64,000 bases of DNA from Tricholoma matsutake (lineage: Eukaryota > Basidiomycota > Agaricomycetes > Agaricales > Tricholomataceae): assembly GCA_026075535.2 (NCBI GenBank), contig AP026544.2:9114001-9178000 (forward strand), written 5' to 3'. Below, in pieces: positions 31,637-41,430 of this stretch. Each line of letters opens with the position of its first letter. Position 1 is the first letter of the stretch. Made by a program: the position numbers and the translations under genes. The notes below the pieces were generated by a model. The model was given only the letters and a program-made list of their open reading frames with translations. It did not search any database and was not told where the DNA came from.

Positions 31637-31730
31637 ATGGCTGATAACCTGGAGTCCCACGGAGTGTACTTTCAGACTCCAGGCATGATTGACAGCGACG
31701 AGTCTGCTCAAAGTTTGGGATCGTACCCGA
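31637..31730 (+). CDS. Isolated first exon of an unknown gene
   Basis: ATG to a good donor (GTAAGTGAT at 31731) encodes MADNLESHGVYFQTPGMIDS and a short Ser/Asp-rich continuation. No matching second exon is visible, because a TIR element begins 136 bp later. It may be a host gene truncated by insertion, or chance. Confidence 0.3.
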
Positions 31731-31866
31731 GTAAGTGATACAAAGTTGTTTCCAGCGGCATGGCAGAGTTACAGTAGTGGTGTTACAGTGGTGTTACAGT
31801 GTACACTGCATTGAAATTTGAAAAATGGCAACGTGTGGCAACCATCGATCTGCCACGAAAAATTCT

Positions 31867-32298
31867 CAGTGGGTGACTTTCCGTAAGGATTTAGAAAAAT
31901 TTAGAAGAGTTGATAGGACAACGGGCTGAGTTCGAACACATTTGGAATCAGTCTTTGTAGATATTTCTAAACCGTAAGCAAACTAAGTACCGAATTTATT
32001 AGATGCTGGTGGGGGGAGCGGGAACGGGACGGGATCATGTGTATTCCCAAAACGGGTCTCTGGAACGCAAAAGATAGAGATCCTATCACACCGATCTCAT
32101 TTAGCGAGGTAGAAATTGTTTATAGGTAACTACAGAGGGGTCCTGAGGCCTCTGTAGATCATGCAATCTACAGAGGTTGGTTTTCAGGAACTGAAATGAA
32201 ATTCGTCCCAATTTGGCTTCGGCATGGCGGCTGATGGAAGTTTAGAGCGTCGAAACCTCTCTAGATTTTTCTAGATCCTTACGGGAAGTCACCCAGTG
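31867..32298. mobile_element. 432-bp non-autonomous element with ~40-bp inverted repeats
   Basis: The left end CAGTGGGTGACTTTCCGTAA and the right end (inverse of CACTGGGTGACTTCCCGTAA) continue matching through GGATTTAGAAAAATTTAGA. The target duplication could not be identified. The interior has the small hairpin CTACAGAGGGGTCC/CCTCTGTAG. Confidence 0.65.
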
Positions 32299-33020
32299 TA
32301 ACAAGGAAATCCCCGACTCCCACGGTTAGTGGGAGAGGGTTTTGTCGCGTTGAAACGTCCTCATTCTCTGTCCAATGCGCAAGGGTATGGACAGTTTCTC
32401 ATGGACGGGAGTATGTGAAATTGGTAAAACGACACCTTCGGCGACCCAAAGGGTCAGCCTGAAGAGTCCATTTTTTATTTGTGGACTCGAGGTACACCTA
32501 CTGTAAGTAAATAGTGGTGGGACGCGGAGGGAGAACGAAAGAGTACACAAACTTAAAGTGAATCTAAGAGATGTCACTAGAAAAGAGAGCTCTGTTCAGA
32601 GAAGAAAGAAGATAGAAGAAGACCCTTACCTAGGAGACAGAGGGTTGCGGAGATACCCTGAAACAGGGAATGTCTCTGAACTTCGTCTCTTCGCTAGGGG
32701 TCTGAGCACATGACGTGTGTAAGAAGAGTCCAGCGGGACTCCGGTGCAGCGGTTCAGCGTGAACGTTACCCTAAGCGTAGGGTGGTGGAGAGCGTGCACG
32801 CGGGCAAAAATTGTCGTAGCGACGACGTGACCAAACCGCTCGCCATTAGACTTGCGTAAACGCGCTTTAAACTCAACAAACTTTTTGTTCCTGGGAATCA
32901 ACTTCTCCTCTAGGTAACGTGTGAATTTTTGTAATGAAGAACTGTACAGCTATTCGTTGTCACCACAAATCTGATATACTTCTGCTGTTTTCCAACCATT
33001 CTACAAACCGTTACCGTTAC
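32299..33020 (-). other. CpG-rich unclassified region, possibly an old LTR
   Basis: Starts TGTAACAAGGAAATCCCCGA beside the TIR element and contains two open minus-strand frames (32577-32326 and 32901-32626, the latter MIPRNKKFVEFKARLRKSNG). Neither shows a domain. The beginning resembles LTRs of other basidiomycete Gypsy elements as I remember them, but no second LTR or target duplication was found. Confidence 0.3.
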
Positions 33021-33079
33021 TGTTGCCGAGTTTGCCTAAATGGGTCAGCCCTCTTCCCATGCTGTAGAGTATCTGTTTT

Positions 33080-34141
33080 CTAACTATTGCTAGATATGTT
33101 TGTGCACAAGGAGCCATCTCGTGACTCGTATGTTGCCTACCTTTTGACACTGTTCATGACACTGCCCATTACCCTGAATATTATGACCCACTATATTTTC
33201 CTGATCTGTTTGACAATGTCTTGCTCGGAGTCAACTTTTTCTGAGTGTTTTCAGAATAGCCTTACTATTCATGGAAAAGTCGTGCTCGTCGTGTCATGCA
33301 TGTTGTCTGGGCCAATCATTATTTTTTCATCATTTCCTCTACTGGTTCTGTCGTCCGTCTGTCTCTTGAAGATCTCGAGTGTCCGCAGTATTCCCATAGC
33401 CGTGTTCTCCGCTCACCTGGCATGACTCAGGCTGGTGTTGAAAATCTACCGATTTATGCTGTGCCTTTTGTCCTGGATGAAAATCCGTCGTGGTTCTTGT
33501 ATGCTGATGGTCATTATATTAGTGTATTGTCTGACATTTCTGCCCCAATTCTACGTCATGCTGCTATGCTTACTCCGCATTCACACCAGTTGCGAAAAAA
33601 TTAGCATACATTTCACAGATCATATCACATTTTCAACAGGAAAAGACACGACTTGCTGCTATGTCTAATTACGAGCTGTTCCAACACCTGTCCCATGTTG
33701 CTTTCCAGTGATGTCCCGCGTCGTCGCCTAACAATTCTGTGTGCTCATTTTCAAAACTTATATGGTTCAGACATTGCTCGTGCACTTCGTTATAGTCCTG
33801 GCTCTCTGTCAACTTCTCTGTGTAATATTCATGTACGTGTGCCTTGGTGGAATGACTCGTTTGACGGTATACAAAAGTGTTTGGAGCAACTTTCTCTGGA
33901 TGTACTTCTTAAACATCTTCGACAAATTCCAACTTACTGCCGCCCCATCTTTCAACCTGCATTCACGTCGACAATGTTCAAATACCCTTCCAACTCACAT
34001 TGAATGTAGGCCTTGCTCTCTATCAAACATGAACAACCAAGAATTGTACCATGAGGTCTTTGTATGTGAACCTTCGTGAATTATTGTGTGTCTCGCACTG
34101 AACTTATGGATATAATTTTGAAAGCAGAATATGGCACGACA
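33080..34141 (+). pseudogene. Unnamed N-terminal region of the Helitron-like protein
   Basis: Readable segments are VVWANHYFFIISSTGSVV, SPGMTQAGVENLPIYAVPFV and FLYADGHYISVLSDISAPIL (33296-33604), and, after a stop and frameshifts, FQNLYGSDIARALRYSPGSL, VPWWNDSFDGIQKCLEQLSL and LLKHLRQIPTYCRPIFQP (33653-33990). Codon use and conserved-looking Trp/Cys positions suggest a former protein. I do not recognise a named domain. Link to the Helitron is inferred from continuity of frame across 34145-36409. Confidence 0.45.
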
Positions 34142-34144
34142 ATT

Positions 34145-36409
34145 AGGGTTGTTCACAGTTGGCATTTTTGGTTCATTTTTCACTCATTTTTCAATCATTT
34201 TCTATTTCATTTATGATTCCATTTTTCTCAAGAATGGAACTGAGAATAAAATGGAACACTACCCTTGCTTTTGTAAAAAGGAAACCGAAAAATGATCATT
34301 TTTTTTATCTTTTTGGCACTGTGCCTGGTGGGAAAAATGCATTTTTGCTCCATTTTTCTAAAATTTCCTTCCCAGGGTGTTCATGGTAACCATTTTTATG
34401 CCATTTTCCATTCCATTTTCGTTTGTTCCTTGCCAAATACATGAAAATGAGCCAAAAATGGCCCAAGAATGGCTACCATGAACAAAACCTATTAGGGTTG
34501 TTCACAGTAGCCATTTTCGGCTTCATTTTTGGATCATTTTCGGGTGTTTGGCAGAAGAATGATCAAAATGGACCGAAAAATGAAGTGAAAAATGAAGCGA
34601 AAAATGGCTACTGTGAACACTCTGAAATGCAAACCTCTGGAAAATGAAGTAAAAATGCATTTTACTTACCTCCGGCAGCCCTCGGCACATTCAAACTCCA
34701 CCTCAAAAGACTTCATGAAATTATTGTTGTACCAAGTTCTTTTGTAGTTCTTGCTAAGTTCATCACACTGTCGGGATATTTATTTTCAAGTCCTTGTTGA
34801 AATTTGAACAATGTGCAGGTAAACATACAAATAAATATATTCCTTCATACTAACAAAAATAACTATGAAAAAAAGGGGCTCCCTCCCCATCGCCCCTGAC
34901 ACTCCCCATCTGTGTCGTTCCCCTCCTGATTATCCATGTCGTCCCCCTCCTCATCCCTGTTGTCCCATCTACATATCTCCATTGTTTGGTTGTCACCGTT
35001 CGCTGGGTGCTGGTTGTCATTGCATTGTGGCCCCTTTCATTGTCGCCTGGGGTTATCACCGTGTTGTCCCCACCTCGTCGTTGACTCTCCCTGTTCATTG
35101 TTGACCCACCCCTTCATCGTGCTGCCCTGTTCGCTCCCCTTTCCACCCCATGAACAGTTGTTCGCAGTGATTGGAGGGGATGATGGTGGTGGTGGACCGT
35201 GGCCATCCCCTCCTCATTGTCACCGTTGTCTCGTCCCCATTATCTCATCATCCCCATCCCCATCTTCTATACCCCCTGTCATTCCCATCAGCACCCACAA
35301 TCCATCCTCAGAGCAGTGGCTCATAGGCATGGGAGTGGGTGCTGGGCCGATGTTTCGCGTTGGGGGTAGGCATCGTGCATCAGTAACGTGGCACCAAGAG
35401 GGGGGTTGGCTAGTGCTTACCTGATGGGTGTCCCCTCCACGGGTCTCCCAGTGCCCTTCCCTGTTCTCCGCTGGGCTGGGTAGTTGTTGTCATCATCAAT
35501 AGTTAATATCATTAGTAACAATGAAATGAAAAACACTTACCTATGGCCCAAGAGATGTTGATGATGTCTCTTGGGCCCTTTTGTGTTCCTCGTTGTACAG
35601 CGCTGTATCCCCATGCTCATCGTCCCCCTCGTCATGTGCCACCGCTGCCGTTTTGGTTGTGTCATTGTCGTTGTCTGTCTCCGTCTCTGTCCCTGTAGTC
35701 ATCTTGTGGTGGTTTTCCTCCTCGTCAAATTCCTTGTCATTAGTCTTTGGCCCCTGATCCCTGTTGTTGTCATTGTGGTTGTTGTTGTGTGTCCCCTCAT
35801 TATTGGTGTCGGTGTCGTCCTGCAACGTTGTTTTTTTTGACATCATGCCTCCTCTCCTTTTCATCGTTGCACCCTCCCATGCCAGTTGCTTGTTCCACCC
35901 CATGAGCAGGTGCTCGTAGCGGTGGCATGGGTGTGGGTGTGCCTCCGTCTCATAGTAAATAGCATAGACAAAGCCTAGAAAAGAAATCCTTGGTTAAGAA
36001 CTTTCAAAAAAAAATTACCTCGGGCCTGTGGTCGTTTGGGCCCAATGTGGTTGGTTTGCAATGGTTGGTGGCGTTAGCCAATGTGGGAGTGGGTGTGGAA
36101 GTGGTGATGGCAGGTGGTGACATAGTTGTTGGTAGAGATGTGAGGGAGGGGCGTCGCCGTTGATAGTGGTGGACACTGGAAGGGATCAGGCATCTGAGCG
36201 GAGTTTGAAAGATGACAAAAATGGAATGGGAAAATGAAAGTGAAAATGACCATTTTTGCAAAAGCGAGGGTAGGGTTTGATTTTTGAAAAATGATCATTT
36301 TCGACTCATTCTTGATCTCATTTTCAAGTTCATTTTTGAAAAATGGAAGAAAAATGAAAACCGAAAATGAGCCAAAAATGGGCTGAAAATGGCTACTGTG
36401 AACAACCCT
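34145..36409. mobile_element. 2.3-kb element with AGGGTTGTTCACAG termini, carrier of cassette C
   Basis: Ends AGGGTTGTTCACAGT and its inverse, with subterminal ATTTTCGG/CCGAAAAT-type repeats over 150-200 bp. Removing the element and one ATT restores ACA ATT GTT AAC (T-I-V-N) in the host frame, so the duplication is ATT (34142-34144 and 36410-36412); TA is an alternative. Two small MITEs of the same terminal type sit near the left end (about 34374-34490 and 34495-34625). No transposase seen. Confidence 0.72.
34870..36060 (-). other. Cassette C of the palindromic-module family (two units)
   Basis: Minus strand. The first intron at 36018-35975 (GTAATT donor, TTTTCTAG acceptor) follows an exon with GGGCCCAAACGACCACAGGC. 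The next exon starts with the module CHRYEHLLMGW (about 35921-35889). A 363-nt open frame (35903-35541) rich in Asp, Asn, Thr and His follows (DTDTNNEGTHNNNHNDNNRD) and ends at the palindromic TCTCTTGGGCC. The second intron is at 35540-35476 (GTAAGT, TTACTAAT, CCCAG). Further modules read YEPLL (about 35315) and CEQLFMGW (about 35165). Same order as cassettes A, D and E. Confidence 0.58.
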
Positions 36410-36511
36410 ATTGTTAACTGTCTTTTACAGTCACCCCTTTCTTGTGCAGAGAAGAATAGCCTAGTACGCAAAGAAGCTCATCGCAAAATGAAAATGAAAA
36501 TGATTGCTGCA

Positions 36512-37110
36512 TCAAAGAATGCATCTCAAGTTTGAATTGATTCTTGGCCTACGAGAGTTCCTGACGCTGTTGTTTTCAATTGCCTTAGACAATATCATGA
36601 TGTGACTATCTATTGTACAGGCCTTAGCCATCAATGTTCTATGCATTCGCTCTACTCGGCCAATGTGTGCAGAAGTGTGTGGAGCTGTGAAGCATTGACC
36701 CATACCATGAGTCTTCAGCCAATTTTCCATCTCATGGTATTTAAGCTCACCATTATTGGTGATATAAGTGCCAACTTTGAGTCCCATCTCATTTTCTCGA
36801 GCAAGTTCCCAAGCTTGTAACTCAGAGAAAGAGTCATCTTTGTTATGGAGCGGTATAGTCCACAGAAAGGAAGTATAGTCATCTACAATATCCATAACAT
36901 AAAGATTCCCCATACACAATTTAACTGCATGGGGTCCAGACAGATTGACCCACACCTTCTCCAGTCTCCTTGATGCCTTGTGACCTGGCCCCTCTTCATG
37001 CTTCTTTGGGACAGGGGTCTTTGACTGTCTACCAAGCACGCAGGATTCACATTTGGATGGTCTTGGAATGGATGTAATAGGCATACCAGTGAGAGTGCCT
37101 TTTTTAGCCA
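36512..37110 (-). pseudogene. Copia-3 integrase
   Basis: Reads KKGTLTGMPITSIPRPSKCE, RQSKTPVPKKHEEGPGHKAS, RRLEKVWVNLSGPHAV, YVMDIVDDYTSFLW, GTYITNNGEL and HIGRVERMHRTLMAKA. The second catalytic Asp of T-D-N-G is Asn here. Very close to the Copia-2 integrase at 14127-14640. Similarity ends at about 36605-36617, where Helitron-like coding on the other strand begins; the RT and 3' LTR are missing. Confidence 0.85.
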
Positions 37111-37117
37111 CCATCAT

Positions 37118-37470
37118 CAGAAAGAAGGGCCTGTCCGCCAAGTACAGGTTCTACAGCAGGCACTATCTGTTCAATGCACAAAGGATGTCCCTCTCCCTGA
37201 AACCGCAGAGAAGATATGTACCCTCTTTGAGCGGGCTTTTGCCATGGGCAACATAAAGGCTGACCTTCTGTGTTGCATTGCTCTCCTTCATTCACTTAGT
37301 GACAATTTCCCTCATGCCTGATCCATTATTTCTTGCGACATCACTGCCTCAACTGATGCAGCCCCATATGGTTCCAAGGATATTTGTTTGTTTCTGGAGA
37401 ACAAGCAGTCCTTGCTTGAAAATGACCACCGAAATGACTCGAGATCTCATGTTGCACTCACAGCACAGTC
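37118..37470 (+). pseudogene. Copia-3 gag middle segment, inverted
   Basis: The plus strand encodes VLQQALSVQCTKDVPLPETA and EKICTLFERAFAMGNIKADL, which follow VNWKVLQDRY in an intact gag and match Copia-2 at 12896-13080. The flanking gag N terminus and the integrase of this element are on the minus strand. The junction at about 37465 joins the inverted segment directly after GRAAIF. Simple local inversion or template switching would explain it. Confidence 0.75.
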
Positions 37471-37479
37471 AAAAAATAG

Positions 37480-37897
37480 CAGCCCTACCAATATACCTGT
37501 CCTGAAGTACTTTCCAATTGACATCAGGCCCCTTTTTGATATCAAGGAACTGGTGCTCAGAGGGGGAGATGCTCAACACGATGAATGCATATGCAAGACA
37601 AGAGTTTGCTTTCCAGTTCACAAGGGCACATTGTTTGGTGGAGTCAGGTTCCTGGATCTCACCCATAACATACTCATAAAGGCTGTTAAGGGAGAGGGTG
37701 ATTATAATTTCCTTGCACCATTCTTTGTAGTTAGATTTGAGCTTGTCCAGTTTTTCACTGGTGTACTGGACAGATAGCTTGATGAGGGAAATGGATGGGG
37801 CAGCAGTAGTGTCAGGTCCCATAATAGAAGGATGGCAAGAGTAGATGATATAATGTCGAAGAAGAAAGGGAGAGACATGTTGGAATACCAGGTGCAT
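37480..37897 (-). pseudogene. Copia-3 gag, N-terminal part
   Basis: Reads SEKLDKLKSNYKEWCKEI, LSLNSLYEYVMG, VNWKANSCLAYAFIVLSISP and FLDIKKGPDVNWKVLQDRY. It is open from about 37897 to the inversion breakpoint near 37470. It is the best-preserved gag of this Copia family in the window and was used as the ruler for the Copia-2 pieces. Confidence 0.8.
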
Positions 37898-38020
37898 TTT
37901 GTGAAAGACAAAGGAATTGATCTGGGATCCTAGTGATTGGCCAAATGGATCAAGAGAATGACATAGGAAAATGTTGAGTGGCTAGGATATTTTTTTCCAT
38001 CATTCAAATACGACAAGAGT

Positions 38021-38252
38021 GGCCCATAACCTGTACAAAAGTGATCCTAGTACAAATAAGATTGTCTCAGTCTCTGTACAAGTGACTTTATTCATGTATA
38101 CTGTACCTAGTACAAATAAGATCATCAAATAGGTACAGTAAGTATAGGCATATAAGTAAGTGGTATAAACTGCGCTCACCTCAGTCTCTGTACAAGTGAC
38201 TGAGGTGGTAACTAAAGTATGTACTGTATATATATATGTATTGTGTATAACA
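38021..38252 (-). repeat. Copia-3 5' LTR and primer-binding site
   Basis: On the minus strand TGTTATAC (38252) to TGTACA (38032), about 221 bp, is followed by the primer site GGTTATGGGCC (38031-38021). It contains repeated ACTTGTACAGAGACTGAG blocks and TATATATATA at 38238-38229. It is homologous to the Copia-2 LTR at 8801-9078. The left border is provisional. Confidence 0.58.
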
Positions 38253-38540
38253 AAGAGAATTAGAGATAAAGGGGAGGCTCAGTAATGGACCGTAGACACA
38301 CATCAAAGGGAAAGGCTAAATATAGTGCATGCATCAAAATGATACTCACAGTGTATTCTCAGTGCTGTGACCACAGGCGCTTGCACTCTCAACATATTAC
38401 AAATGATGAAACCAAGGACCTTGACTTGACATTGCTTCCACTTAACCTTTATTTGCTCCAGATTTCTGATGAATTCATTATCAGATCGTGTATTGTCCAA
38501 TGTAATTCTGCTGAATTTGTCTTTGGACATCCAGCTAATA

Positions 38541-38826
38541 GTAGCAGTCAAAGTAGGGCAATTATTGCACAATTAATAGTGCAATTATGAATCAAAAATT
38601 GTGTCAATAATCTGAGCCACCTTGACCATGATGATTATTGAGAGCGATTATGGGATGATTATGGGACATGATTATTTTGACAGATCTATGATCTTCTGCA
38701 TGACATAAGCAAAAATGTAAGCACATCAAATAATCCCCTTCGATAATTGTGCAAATAATTGCAATTATCCACGTCCCAAAAATTGTGGACATAATCCATG
38801 GATAATCACCCTACTTTGACTGCTAC
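38541..38826. mobile_element. TA-flanked MITE in the Helitron-like frame
   Basis: Ends GTAGCAGTCAAAGTAGGG and inverse, flanked by TA on both sides (38539-38540, 38827-38828), as in Tc1/mariner-type MITEs. The interior is rich in AATTATTGCACAATTA palindromes. Coding resumes after it as MDGLMLDKKGIYYQSII. Confidence 0.72.
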
Positions 38827-38828
38827 TA

Positions 38829-39584
38829 TGGATGGACTCATGCTTGACAAGAAAGGTATTTATTATCAATCTATTATCCAACTTCTGGAGGTCTTGTGTT
38901 AAATGTATGCAATGATTGTCATCACTCACTCTCTGTTGCAAAAAATGCCTCAGTTTGCTCTTGCAAACTCCTTGTACCATGGCCCTCTTCCTGATTTTTT
39001 CCAAGATCTAACTTGGGAAGAAGAGATGGTGTGCTTTATCTACCACAATACTGCTCATGTCACTCAACTGTATGGTTCTTCTGACCCTTCCCAGCCTAAG
39101 ATGTGTCATGGTAATACTTGTGCTCATGATATGAATGTTGTGTCCACTGCTTCTGTCTTGCCTCAAACTCCTGCTGATATTCATCAGCAAACCATGATAT
39201 TTTCCCCAGCAAACATCCATACCTGCACAGTTCTGCACAGTGCTATACAGCACTATCATGATGGAGACAGCTCCATAGTGCTGTATAGCACTGTAAAGAA
39301 CTGTGCAGGTATGGATGTTTGCTGTGGAAAATACTATGGTTTGCTGATGTTAATGGCATGATCAGTGTTGTATTCATAGGTCCACAGAAACTCAAACCTG
39401 ACCAATTGAAAAGTATGTTTACTGTCAGGAAACATAAAGTCTGGAGCTTTCTACTATGGTTAAAAGGACACAACTGCTTATATGCAGAGCTCTCATTTGA
39501 TAAGGCTATCATGGATTTATATCCTGAAAATGATATTCTCCCTTGCTTGAGTAACAGAGTAATCAAGGATAACACACTAGACCC
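38829..39584 (+). pseudogene. DUF6570-like block of the Helitron-like protein
   Basis: Reads MPQFALANSLYHGPLPDFFQ, DLTWEEEMVCFIYHNTAHV, HDMNVVSTASVLPQTPADI, then (after the MITE at 39182-39349) NGMISVVFIGPQKLKPDQLK, VWSFLLWLKGHNCLYAELSF and LPCLSNRVIKDNTLDPE. This is the pattern (ALAN..G..P, LP..P.D, VVF.GP..L, V..FLLWL..HN..Y) of the domain that precedes the Helitron-like N domain in fungal Helitron proteins, as I recall it. A TAA at 38900-38902 breaks the upstream part; the block itself is open once the MITE is removed. Confidence 0.75.
39182..39349. mobile_element. 168-bp foldback MITE in the DUF6570-like block
   Basis: CATCAGCAAACCATGATATT pairs with the inverse of its right end; almost the entire element folds on itself around TCATGATGGAGACAGC. 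TT flanks both sides. Excision gives GCT GAT ATT AAT GGC, which restores the reading ADINGM, so the boundaries are secure. Confidence 0.85.
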
Positions 39585-39822
39585 TGACACAGTGGGCAAG
39601 TTCTGAGGCAGTTGACTTGTTGCAGTTGACACCTCATTACATAATCCTACCAAATTGAGATTGATGTAAGAACAAACTGTTTAAATCAATCAGTTCATGA
39701 GAGTGACCATGGTGACTGGCATCATACTGGCAAGGTAGAGGATGTGCATTTTGATGTTTCTATCAAAATGGGTGAAGGAAAAGAGAGGAAAAGAATGATA
39801 GCTGCTTTGGACCAAGTTCACC

Positions 39823-41254
39823 ATGCCTCCAGTCATATGTAACTGTACAATTTGCTGCACAAAAACCATCTTCATCAATGATGTTGAACAGCCATGACAG
39901 TATGTTGATGGTTCTACCCATTTGAAGCATGAGAAACAGGATAAAGATAAATGGCCTGTATCACAACTGGCAAAGGGAAAGCAGCAATCATCATCCCCAA
40001 GCCCATCACCAAAATGTTCTAGAGCTTCTAATTCTCCCAAGGTAAGTGCTAGATCATTATTGTTAACTTAGATCCAGACTAGTGCTAATTATGCAGATAT
40101 CAACTTTTCTACAGTACTTAAAAGATGATCTGCCTCCTTGTCATTTGGCTCTACAATAGAGCTGGTGTGAGGTGTTCTATCACCAACAAAATTCTACAAG
40201 GATTTCAACTTATTATTTCTGTGACTCTCTCTATTGTTGGGGTTGCTCTTTCATCATCTGGACTCAATGTCAAGTTTCCAAACATCCAACTCCCTTATGA
40301 TGTCCACACAGCATATCAGCTCCACTGCTCAGAGCCAGAAATCATCCAGACAGCATGCTGCCCCAAGTACTTTTCCCTCTTTTCTCATCCTATTCCTTGG
40401 AAATGTCAGTGGAAGGCATCCCCAAGATCACAATCCTGTAACACAAACCTCTGGACAATTCATAATACTCCAAATGGTCCTAAATGGGTCCCACATTGTC
40501 TATACACTACACAATCCTTTGATTCTTGGCTTCAGTTCTTATTATCTTCCAAGGTCATTGAAGACAGCCTTCATGAGACTTTCAACCACCACACAAGCCA
40601 TCCACCAGCTGCCTTTGGTGCTAATATGAATGATATCCAGGATAGTCCTGCTTTGGGTGACTTGCAAGGTTTTCTACAGTCTCCTTATCATCTACTATTT
40701 GGAATCTATATTGATTGGTTCATTCCTTATACCAACAAGATGGCTGGTAAGTTATTAACAAATTCTGCACAGACTATGGCACAGCTTATTTTATATATAG
40801 GCAAAAAAGTGTCTTGTGAGGCAATCCTGCCTCATTGCTTGAACTTACCTTTTTGTCTTCAGTATTGATTTGAGAATACCCTTATTGTTGATCTCACACC
40901 TCCTCCCCATCTTCCTGAACCCACCACCATCTCCCATCTTCTTGAACTGGTTATTAACTCTGTTGCCAAGTATGGTGCTGCACCAGGCCAAAATTTGCCA
41001 ACATCCAGACATCCTGATGGCATCTCTGTGAAAGCAAAAATTGCACCTGTGATTACTGATCTTGAGGGAAGTCACAAGGCTACTGGCTTTTTGGGACATA
41101 GTGCCACAATGTTCTGTTCTTTCTGCTTCTGTACCAGTGATCAGCTAGAGGATCTCAATATTCAATCTTGGTAACTCCATAATGGTGCACAGGTGTGAGC
41201 ACAGGCAGAGGCATGGTTACATCAGACAACCAAAGCTGGTCAAAATGCTCTGCA
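39823..41254 (+). pseudogene. Plavaka/CACTA transposase, part 1
   Basis: The start MPPVICNCTICCTKTIFIND is the N-terminal Cys-rich motif of these transposases. TGA at 39895-39897 sits where Arg is likely. After a probable intron at about 40041-40114 come VRCSITNKILQGFQLI, IQLPYDVHTAYQLHCSEPEI, CCPKYFSLFSHPIPWKCQWK, LYTTQSFDSWLQFLLSS, DIQDSPALGDLQGFL and IYIDWFIPYTNKMAGK. After further frame changes KFANIQTS-type and GHSATMFCSFCFC segments follow to 41254. The transposase catalyses cut-and-paste transposition in the nucleus. Here it is interrupted by a hAT MITE. Confidence 0.8.
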
Positions 41255-41430
41255 TAGTGTTGCCATGGCTTAAGCTGACCTAAGCTGAGGTTTTTGCTAT
41301 CTTGGGAAATAGATTACATAAAATGACCAAAATATTTGAGGAGCTAGATCCCATCAAAAGCCAAGGGGTCCTCTGCCAACTCTAAGTGATTGGAGAAGCT
41401 TTTCCTGAGATATTTAAGTGGCTTTGAAAC

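Larger units (their letters stand above)
33080..39584 (+). mobile_element. Helitron-like coding region, first part (with four insertions)
   Basis: Plus-strand coding remnants can be joined across insertions at 34145-36409, about 36605-38280, 38541-38826 and 39182-39349. Pieces: HYFFIISSTGSVVRLSLEDL (about 33310) and DVPRRRLTILCAHFQNLYGS (from 33710), then KAEYGTT before the first insert and IVNCLL after it, then IDSWPTRVPDAVVFNCL. The best-recognised part is the DUF6570-type block at 38880-39584. The gene continues at 61570 after the 22-kb CACTA element. Helitrons move by rolling-circle replication; neither the Rep/helicase core nor the ends are present here, so the assignment rests on these N-terminal domains. 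Confidence 0.6.

Noticed and set aside
33080..39584. Helitron termini (5' TC and 3' hairpin-CTRR)
   Set aside because: Several short matches occur by chance; none is paired with a coding boundary.
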